A stretch of DNA of 64,000 nt, from NCBI RefSeq assembly GCF_005405925.1, contig NZ_BJHV01000001.1:1426001-1490000 (forward strand), written 5' to 3'. The stretch's first letter is position 1, and every line of letters starts with the position of its first letter. Of the stretch, positions 58,627 through 64,000 are shown piece after piece. The DNA comes from Streptomyces antimycoticus (GTDB lineage: Bacteria > Actinomycetota > Actinomycetes > Streptomycetales > Streptomycetaceae). The notes under the pieces were generated by a model. The model did not search any database, had not been told where the DNA came from, and saw only the letters and a program-made list of their open reading frames with translations. The translations under genes and the position numbers were made by a program.

Positions 58627-59154
58627 TCATCCCGTTGACTGCTGGCAGGTCTCCACGGCCAGGGCGGTGACCAGCGGTTCGACGGCGACGCCCGCGCGCC
58701 GCAGCACCTCCATGGCGCGACACTCCCGGTCGCGGACGAACGCGGCGAGGAGATCCAGGCCACCGGCCCGGGACCCGCCACGGGAGGCGGCGCGGCGGAC
58801 CGCCGCATCGAGGGCGGCCGTCGCGGCGGGCGACCACCCGGCCAGCCCGCTCCCCGCCGACGGCGCCGCCCCCGAGACCTCGACGGTGCCGCTCCACCGG
58901 AGCCCGTAGCCGATGACGCGCTGCACCAGATACCCCAGCAGCCGTATCACCTGGGGCGTGCCGCCGGGAAACACCTCGCGCACATCCGGGTCGGACTCCA
59001 GGAGGCCGTGCAGCAGATGGGCGGTGTCGATCTGCGCGTCACCATCGCGTACGGCGCGCCGGCGAGCTCCCGCGATCACGGTGGCCACCACTTCGCTGAC
59101 CCGGTCCTCGCATCCGGCGTCGTCCGGGCCGGCGGAAAGGGTACGACCTCGCAC
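58627..59154 (-). CDS. Clp N-terminal-domain protein
   Basis: This 175-residue protein is made of two Clp_N (Clp repeat) helical modules without any ATPase domain. The first is SEVVATVIAGARRRAVRDGDAQIDTAHLLHGLLESDPDVREVF and the second is LDAAVRRAASRGGSRAGGLDLLAAFVRDRECRAMEVLRRAGV. Stand-alone Clp_N proteins are frequent in actinomycetes and may act as adaptors. It is the gene upstream of the EamA exporter on the same strand, with 31 bp between. Confidence 0.85.
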   Translation of the reverse strand: MRGRTLSAGPDDAGCEDRVSEVVATVIAGARRRAVRDGDAQIDTAHLLHGLLESDPDVREVFPGGTPQVIRLLGYLVQRVIGYGLRWSGTVEVSGAAPSAGSGLAGWSPAATAALDAAVRRAASRGGSRAGGLDLLAAFVRDRECRAMEVLRRAGVAVEPLVTALAVETCQQSTG

Positions 59155-59379
59155 GCTCTCACCCCATCAGTCCCTTGAGGCCGGAGCATCCTCGCCGGGA
59201 AGCATGTGCGCATCCCACCGTGGTTGTGCGCGGATGACCGGTTCTCATCCTCGGGGAGGAGAGGAAGGGGAAACACCGGAACTGACGACTCGTCAGTATT
59301 GAATGTTCCGGACCCCGGGGCTACGTTGCCCGGCACCGTCGCACCACACACCGCAGGAACCCGCCGAAGGGACTCCTCC

Positions 59380-59808
59380 ATGGCCGAGGTCAGCGCGCAG
59401 ACACGCATCGAGGCACCGGCCGAGAAGGTCTGGGCCCGGCTGACGGACTTCTCCACATACGGCGACTGGAACGCCACCCACACCAGCTTTCCGCGGGGCG
59501 GCCCGGCCACTCTGGAAGTGGCGGCGACCTATGAGGAGAACATGAAACTGATGGGCTTTCCGGCCGAGGTGACCTGGACCGTCGAGGAGTGCGAACCCGC
59601 CCGGCTGCTGGCCACCCGGGGCAAGGGCCCGATGGGTGTGAACCTCGCCATGCGCTATTCGCTCACACCGGACGGCGATGCCACGACGGTGCGCGTGGAC
59701 GGGGAGTTCACGGGGGCGGCGGTTTCCTTGATGGCCGGGAAGCTGAAGGACTCGGCGACCGGCGCGCTCAATGAGTCACTGCGCAAGCTGAGCGCGCTGG
59801 TCGTCTGA
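59380..59808 (+). CDS. SRPBCC / polyketide-cyclase-like protein
   Basis: This 142-residue START-like fold protein opens AEVSAQTRIEAPAEKVWARLTDFSTYGDWNATHTSF (2-37) and ends with the long C-terminal helix AGKLKDSATGALNESLRKLSALV. This group binds hydrophobic ligands and includes cyclases. It stands alone between the Clp_N and PadR genes. The ATG at 59380 is preceded by GAAGGGACTCC, a weak ribosome binding site. Confidence 0.88.
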   Translation: MAEVSAQTRIEAPAEKVWARLTDFSTYGDWNATHTSFPRGGPATLEVAATYEENMKLMGFPAEVTWTVEECEPARLLATRGKGPMGVNLAMRYSLTPDGDATTVRVDGEFTGAAVSLMAGKLKDSATGALNESLRKLSALVV

Positions 59809-59874
59809 CGCCCAACAGGCACCGGGCCCCCCGCCCCGCCGCCCCCGTGCGGCCGTACCCCCGTCCGATCGGGC

Positions 59875-60531
59875 TCAGCTCCCGCCGCCCCGCTCGGCGC
59901 CGCCCTGCTCCTCGTCCTGCTCGGCGAGGATGAGATACAGCCGCTTGCGCGACTCGTTGATGACGGAGACGGCCTTCTGCCGCTGCTCCGCGCTGCCGGT
60001 GCGCCAGACCTGGGAAAACGCCTCCATCAGCCCGAAGCCCGCCTGACGGACCTCCTGCATGGCCTCCCAGTCGATGCCGCGCCCGGCCTCCTCCCACGGG
60101 GCCGCGGGCCCCGCCTCGGCCTCGGTGCGGCCGGCGTCGGTGAGCGCGAACAGCTTCTTGCCGCCCTCGCTCTCGCTGCCGATCAGCCCCTCGTCCTCGA
60201 GCATCTGAAGCGTGGGATACACCGAGCCGGGGCTGGGCCGCCAGGCTCCCCCGCTGCGCTCGGCGATCTCCTGGATCATCTCGTAGCCGTGCATCGGGCG
60301 GTCCTTCAGCAGGGCCAGGATCGAGGCGCGCACATCGCCGCGCCGCGCCCGCCCACGCGGCCCGCGACCACCGGGGCCGCCGCGGCCTCGGCCGCCGAAC
60401 GGGGGCCCACCGAAGGGCGGGCCGTCGAAACCGGGGCCGAACGGGCCGAATGCCGCGCGCCGCCCCTCACCCTCGCCCCGGCCGCGGTGGCCGGGTCCGC
60501 AGTGTTCACGTCCATGTCCATGGGAACGCAT
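59875..60531 (-). CDS. PadR-family regulator with Gly/Pro/Phe-rich N-terminal extension
   Basis: This protein has 218 residues. About 65 N-terminal residues are His/Gly/Pro/Phe-rich low complexity (GPFGPGFDGPPFGGPPFGGRG and similar). The PadR winged helix follows (VRASILALLKDRPMHGYEMIQEIAERSGGAWRPSPGSVYPTLQMLEDEGLI), then a C-terminal helical dimerisation region. A perfect ACGATATATCGT palindrome lies 42 bp upstream of the start, typical of PadR autorepression. The extension is common among Streptomyces PadR proteins but unexplained. Confidence 0.9.
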   Translation of the reverse strand: MRSHGHGREHCGPGHRGRGEGEGRRAAFGPFGPGFDGPPFGGPPFGGRGRGGPGGRGPRGRARRGDVRASILALLKDRPMHGYEMIQEIAERSGGAWRPSPGSVYPTLQMLEDEGLIGSESEGGKKLFALTDAGRTEAEAGPAAPWEEAGRGIDWEAMQEVRQAGFGLMEAFSQVWRTGSAEQRQKAVSVINESRKRLYLILAEQDEEQGGAERGGGS

Positions 60532-60572
60532 CGTGACGCTCCTTTCTATCGTCGATCCATCACGACACGTCA

Positions 60573-60584
60573 ACGATATATCGT
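60573..60584. promoter_or_regulatory. PadR-type operator palindrome ACGATATATCGT
   Basis: A perfect 12-bp palindrome, strikingly AT-rich for this genome, lies 42 bp before the padR start codon. PadR operators are typically AT-rich palindromes built on ATATAT-like cores, so autorepression is likely. Confidence 0.7.
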
Positions 60585-60695
60585 AACCGATCGGAAGCCA
60601 ACCCCTTGGCTCGCCGGCTTGTGTGAAGCCGGTTGTCGTCCCAGGGCTCGACTACGGGGTTCTTCCTGGCCGCGCCGTTTCCTAGACTCACGGCA

Positions 60696-60920
60696 TGAAG
60701 AACAACACGTGCACCCACTGCGGCACCGTCGGCCTGGCGGAAGGTTTCATCGAGGACGCCGGTGAGCACTCGCGCGGGTACGCGCGCTGGATCGAGGGGC
60801 GATGGAGCGGGGACTCTTCGGGGGCGCCAAGCGGATCGGCCGTCCCCGGCGGAAGATAGTGGCGTTCCGCTGCCCTGAGTGCGGGCACCTCGAGCTGTTC
60901 GCCGCCGACGAGGGGTAGCC
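60696..60920 (+). pseudogene. small zinc-ribbon protein with a frameshift
   Basis: The first frame gives MKNNTCTHCGTVGLAEGFIEDAGEHSRGYARWIEG and then nonsense. Moving one frame after the GGGG run at about 60795 restores AMERGLFGGAKRIGRPRRKIVAFRCPECGHLELFAADEG and a stop at 60920. Together these form a 74-residue protein with two CxxC knuckles (CTHC, CPEC), a zinc ribbon of unknown role. One missing G explains the break, so it may be an assembly error. Confidence 0.75.
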
Positions 60921-60960
60921 GGCCCTCGCTCCCCGCACCACCGGCCAGGGCCGACACCAC

Positions 60961-60992
60961 CGCCCCCAGGGGGTGCCACGGCTGGGGGATTG
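60961..60992. repeat. possible intergenic copy of the GC palindromic repeat family
   Basis: It contains CCCCCAGGGGG and, on the minus strand, TCCCCCAGCCGTGGCACCCC. That resembles the CTCCCCCAG core of the copies at 3134 and 31246. It lies in the gap before the PhzF gene and could also serve as a terminator. Confidence 0.4.
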
Positions 60993-61006
60993 GCCATGGC
61001 CGCCCC

Positions 61007-61036
61007 GCATACCGCCGCCTACGGTCGGCGGTATGC
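61007..61036. promoter_or_regulatory. perfect 11-bp inverted repeat that includes the phzF-like start codon
   Basis: GCATACCGCCG (61007-61017) and its exact complement (61026-61036) are separated by 8 bases. The right arm contains the ATG at 61033. As RNA it would form a very stable hairpin hiding the start; as DNA it is a good operator. Confidence 0.7.
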
Positions 61037-61857
61037 GGATACGTATCGTCGATGCCTTCACCGAGCACCCCTTCGCCGGCAACCCGGCCGGGGTCGTCCT
61101 TCTCGACACCGACTCCTTCCCGGACGACGGCCGGCTGCAGCAGGTCGCCGCCGAGGTCAATCTCGCCGAGACCGCCTTCGCCCACCCGCTCCCGCAGACC
61201 GCGGAGGCGGACTGGGCGCTGCGCTGGTTCACCCCGGTCACCGAGGCGCCCATGTGCGGCCATGCCACGCTCGCCACCGCCCATGTCCTGAAGACCACGG
61301 GGGCCGCGACCGGCACGGTCCGCTTCGCCACCCTCAGCGGGGTCCTGTCGGCGACGGCCGACGACGGCGGCTCCATCACGCTGGACTTCCCCACGGCCTC
61401 ACTGACCGCGCTGCCGGTCTCCCAGAAGACGGCCGAGGTCGCCGGAGCGCTCGGCGCCGAGATCGTGTCCGCCCATCACGCCGGCCCGCATATCGACGAT
61501 CTGCTGATCGAGCTGGCCGACGAGAAGACCGTGCGCGCCCTGGCCCCCGACCTCGCCTCACTCAAGCGGATCAGCCACCGGGGCGTCATCGTGACCGCGG
61601 CCGCCGAGGACCCCACGCGCGGCTACGACTTCGTCTCGCGGATGTTCGCCCCAGCCGTCGGCATCGACGAGGACCCGGTCACCGGCAGCGCCCACACCGC
61701 GCTCGCGCCCTACTGGTCGGCCTGGTTCGGCCGCGACGAGCTGACCGGGCTGCAGGCGTCCGCGCGCACCGGCCTGGTCCGCACCGCGCTGCGCGGCGAC
61801 CGTACGCTGCTGACGGGCGGCGCCGTCACCGTCATCGACGGCGAATTGCTGGCCTGA
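61033..61857 (+). CDS. PhzF-family isomerase (second paralogue)
   Basis: This 274-residue DapF/PhzF-fold protein has IVDAFTEHPFAGNPAGVVLLD (5-25), the catalytic-glutamate segment AAEVNLAETAFAHPL, the WFTPVTEAPMCGHATLATAHVL motif and the second-half motif GIDEDPVTGSAHTALAPYW. It is a complete family member of unknown substrate. It differs clearly from the paralogue at 4811 (EDPVCGSMNASVG there). No Shine-Dalgarno is visible before the ATG, and the start lies inside an 11-bp inverted repeat, so expression may be translationally gated or leaderless. Confidence 0.88.
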   Translation: MRIRIVDAFTEHPFAGNPAGVVLLDTDSFPDDGRLQQVAAEVNLAETAFAHPLPQTAEADWALRWFTPVTEAPMCGHATLATAHVLKTTGAATGTVRFATLSGVLSATADDGGSITLDFPTASLTALPVSQKTAEVAGALGAEIVSAHHAGPHIDDLLIELADEKTVRALAPDLASLKRISHRGVIVTAAAEDPTRGYDFVSRMFAPAVGIDEDPVTGSAHTALAPYWSAWFGRDELTGLQASARTGLVRTALRGDRTLLTGGAVTVIDGELLA

Positions 61858-61884
61858 GACCCATCGGTCGCGGCGGATGGCGGG

Positions 61885-62694
61885 TCAGGCCGTGGGCAGC
61901 CAGTCCACCCGGCCCGCCAGCAGGGCGTATCCGACGAAGGCCACGATGTCGATCAACGCATGCGCGGCGACCAGCGGCCCGACCCGCCCCCAGCGGCGGT
62001 AGAGCACCACGAAGATCACGCCCATCGCCAGGTTGCCGAAGAAGCCGCCGATCCCCTGGTAGAGGTGGTACGAACCGCGCAGCACCGAGCTGGCCAGCAG
62101 GGCGGCCATCGGGGTCCAGCCCAACTGCCCGAGCCTGCGCAGCAGATAGCCGACCACGATCACCTCCTCCAGCACCGCGTTCTGCACGGCGGAGGCGATC
62201 AGTACGGGGATCTTCCACCACACATCGGGCAGCGACTCGGGCACCACCGTCAGATTGCCCCCGGCCGCCCGCGCCCCCAGATACAGCAGCAGCCCGGTGC
62301 CGCCGATCGCGGCCGCGACCGCGGCGCCCCACGCCAGGTCGAACCGCGGCCGGTCGCGGTCGAAGCCGATCGCCCGCAGCCCGGCGCCCTCGCGCAGCAG
62401 CAGATGGGCCACGAGCGCGACCGGCACCAGCGCGGTCGAGATGCCGAACAGCTGCCAGGCGAGATCCAGCCAGGGCCGACCCGGCGCGGCGGAGGAGTTG
62501 AGATGGGCCGCCTGGTCCTTGAGCCCGCCCGGTTTGGTCACCGAGCCGATAAAGCTGATCAGTGCGGAGAGCCCGCTCGCGCCGAGGGACAGCGCCAGCA
62601 CGAGCAGCGTCTCAGTGCGCAGCATGCGCCGCGAGAGCCCGTCCTCGACCGGGGCATCCACGCCCCGCGCCTGTGACCGCACTCCTGTCCCCAC
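61885..62694 (-). CDS. CPBP-family intramembrane protease-like protein
   Basis: This 269-residue membrane protein has about eight helices. The CPBP/Abi motif 1 appears as NAVLEEVIVVGYLLRRL, with the diglutamate but lacking the usual following arginine. Motif 2 is SYHLYQG and a third His is in VAAHALIDI. The family includes CAAX-type proteases and bacteriocin-immunity proteins. Activity is plausible but not certain with the altered motif 1. The start is GTG at 62694. It is convergent with the PhzF gene, with 27 bp between stops. Confidence 0.85.
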   Translation of the reverse strand: MGTGVRSQARGVDAPVEDGLSRRMLRTETLLVLALSLGASGLSALISFIGSVTKPGGLKDQAAHLNSSAAPGRPWLDLAWQLFGISTALVPVALVAHLLLREGAGLRAIGFDRDRPRFDLAWGAAVAAAIGGTGLLLYLGARAAGGNLTVVPESLPDVWWKIPVLIASAVQNAVLEEVIVVGYLLRRLGQLGWTPMAALLASSVLRGSYHLYQGIGGFFGNLAMGVIFVVLYRRWGRVGPLVAAHALIDIVAFVGYALLAGRVDWLPTA

Positions 62695-62770
62695 TTCCGC
62701 TTGTCCGCCTCATCGGGTGCGTCCGCCCCGCTCACCGGACAATACGGTGTCATGGTCGCCGGTGTGGGCG

Positions 62771-64000
62771 TCACCCGGAGAGATCGGTGGGCCAGGTGTG
62801 CACCGGCGCGTCGGTCCGCATCAGGGCGCAGTAGCGGCGGGTCATGGCCGCGAGGGCGGCGTCCCGGTCCAGCCCGCCGGCCAGCGCCCGGTGGTAGGTG
62901 GCCGTCTGCCAGGACGCCCCGTTGACCCGCAGCTTGCAGCGCTCCTCGATCACGCCGAGATAGCGGTCGCGGTCGGCGGGCTCCACGCCCCAGGAGTCGA
63001 GGCCGGACGCGGCGAGCGGCAGCAGCTCCTCGCGGACCAGCCGTACGGCGGAGGTGCGGGCCAGGGAGGCCGACCGGCCGGATTTGGGCCACTGCAGGAC
63101 CGCGTCGATGCCGTGCCGGCAGGCCGCGTCGAAGTTGGCGGCGGCGGCCGCGAACGGCAGCCGGGTCCACACCGGGCGGGGCTCCTCGGCGAGCGCCCTG
63201 ACCAGTCCGTAGTAGAAGGCGGCGTTGGCGATGACATCGGTGACGGTGGGCCCCGCCGGAAGCACACGGTTCTCCACGCGCAGATGCGGAACACCGTCCA
63301 CGACGTCGTAGACGGGCCGGTTCCAGCGGTAGATCGTGCCGTTGTGCAGCGCCAGTTCCTGGAGCTCGGGCACCCCGCCCTCGTCCAGCACCCGCAGCGG
63401 GTCCTCGTCCTCGCCGGTGGAGAGCAGGGGCGGGAAATAGCGCAGGTTCTCCTCGAACAGCTCGTAGGCGGAACCGATCCAGCGCTCGCCGAACCAGGTG
63501 CGCGGGCGCGTCCCCTGGGCGGCGATCTCCGGCGGACGCACATCGGTGGCCTGAAGGAACAGCGGCGGCCGGGATTCGCGCCATGCCTCATGGCCGAAGA
63601 CGAAGGGGGAGTTGGCGCCGATCGCGATCTGTACGGCGGCCACCGCCTGCGCCGCGTTCCACGCGTCCGCGAAGCGCCCCGGGGTGACCTGGAGATGGAG
63701 CTGGACGGAGGTGCAGGCCGCCTCGGGGGCGATGGAGGCGCTGGCGTAGGTGAACCGCTCACGGCCCTCGATGTCGATGAGGAAATCCTCGCCGCGGGCG
63801 GCCAGCATCTGTTCGTTGAGGAGTTTGTAACGGTCGTCATAGGAGAGACTCGTGGATCCCAGATCGTCCGCGGCGAGGGTCGGCAGAATTCCGATCATCA
63901 CGATCTCGGAGGACACTTCCCGCGCCTTGCGATCGGCATATGACAAACCGGTTCGGAGCTCTTCCGAGAGCTGATCGAGAACGCGTCCGCGCAAACGGTG
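62771..64000 (-). CDS. GCS2-type carboxylate-amine ligase, 5' end outside the window
   Basis: The leftward frame is open from base 64000 to the stop at 62771 (409 codons). It encodes most of a glutamate-cysteine-ligase family 2 protein. Seen are SSEIVMIGILPTLAADDLG, FLIDIEGRERFTYASASIAPEAACTSVQLHLQVTP, a W-rich RTWFGERWIGSAYELFEENLRYFPPLL and VPHLRVENRVLPAGPTVTDVIANAAFYYGL. The length and blocks match the actinobacterial glutamate--cysteine ligase-like subgroup, not the mycothiol enzyme. The N-terminal substrate-binding strands lie beyond the window, so the start is unknown. Confidence 0.85.
   Translation of the reverse strand, partial: HRLRGRVLDQLSEELRTGLSYADRKAREVSSEIVMIGILPTLAADDLGSTSLSYDDRYKLLNEQMLAARGEDFLIDIEGRERFTYASASIAPEAACTSVQLHLQVTPGRFADAWNAAQAVAAVQIAIGANSPFVFGHEAWRESRPPLFLQATDVRPPEIAAQGTRPRTWFGERWIGSAYELFEENLRYFPPLLSTGEDEDPLRVLDEGGVPELQELALHNGTIYRWNRPVYDVVDGVPHLRVENRVLPAGPTVTDVIANAAFYYGLVRALAEEPRPVWTRLPFAAAAANFDAACRHGIDAVLQWPKSGRSASLARTSAVRLVREELLPLAASGLDSWGVEPADRDRYLGVIEERCKLRVNGASWQTATYHRALAGGLDRDAALAAMTRRYCALMRTDAPVHTWPTDLSG

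Overview
The window is high-GC DNA of actinomycete type and almost certainly comes from a Streptomyces: GC-rich third codon positions, frequent GTG starts, large LuxR/LAL, BTAD, SpoIIE-phosphatase and SigJ-like ECF regulators, and a 2-methylisoborneol locus. The gene content looks like accessory chromosome rather than core. No rRNA, tRNA, transposase or CRISPR array was seen. Both ends cut through genes: a flavin monooxygenase on the left and a GCS2-type ligase on the right.

Layout. 1-5.7 kb: partial FAD monooxygenase, a broken DUF4326 gene, a membrane-anchored unknown, a divergent Lrp/LysE exporter pair, a wrecked metallo-beta-lactamase-fold gene, and a threonine aldolase-PhzF operon. 6.1-9.8 kb: the odorant locus, made of a cyclic-nucleotide-domain (family 2B type) encapsulin shell, 2-methylisoborneol synthase and geranyl-diphosphate C-methyltransferase. 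9.9-16.2 kb: a VOC protein, a TetX-like monooxygenase, a helically phased 10-bp repeat array, a zinc finger-HTH-GAF-PAS-GAF-PP2C regulator, a double Lrp regulator and a frameshifted SDR.

16.2-34.2 kb is an aromatic-ring catabolic island for the hydroxyquinol route. It has an HpaB-type monooxygenase and flavin reductase, hydroxyquinol 1,2-dioxygenase, maleylacetate reductase, 3-oxoacid CoA-transferase A/B and 3-oxoadipyl-CoA thiolase. Three very large ATPase-type regulators (LAL, LuxR/MalT-like, ATPase-BTAD), a TetR, an SDR and a SsuA/NMT1-like binding protein accompany it. Together they would convert a resorcinol- or chlorophenol-like substrate to succinyl-CoA and acetyl-CoA. As given, the dioxygenase, thiolase and one LuxR regulator are frame-disrupted.

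34.3-43.2 kb is a sigma-factor island. Two SigJ/ECF41-like sigma factors with NTF2-like tails sit among a carboxymuconolactone-decarboxylase-family protein, an OsmC protein, an orphan fumarate-reductase-like flavoprotein and NmrA-like proteins. Five sites of the form TGTCACA-N16-GGTC lie in this stretch, four of them directly upstream of genes, which defines a compact putative regulon. Next to it is an ECF42-type module: a DGPF/YCII protein, an ECF sigma with TPR-like tail and a DUF899 protein.

43-64 kb holds assorted stress, transport and regulatory genes: LysR/SDR pair, MFS and EamA exporters, ABC-F, Rieske lipoprotein, MocR, PadR, PhzF, CPBP protease and GCS2 ligase.

Two themes cut across the window. 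First, at least eight genes carry single-base frame losses, mostly in or beside G/C runs, so either the assembly has homopolymer errors or the region is decaying. Second, short GC-rich palindromic repeats have entered coding sequences: out of frame in the MBL-fold and thiolase genes, and twice in frame in the ECF42 sigma gene.
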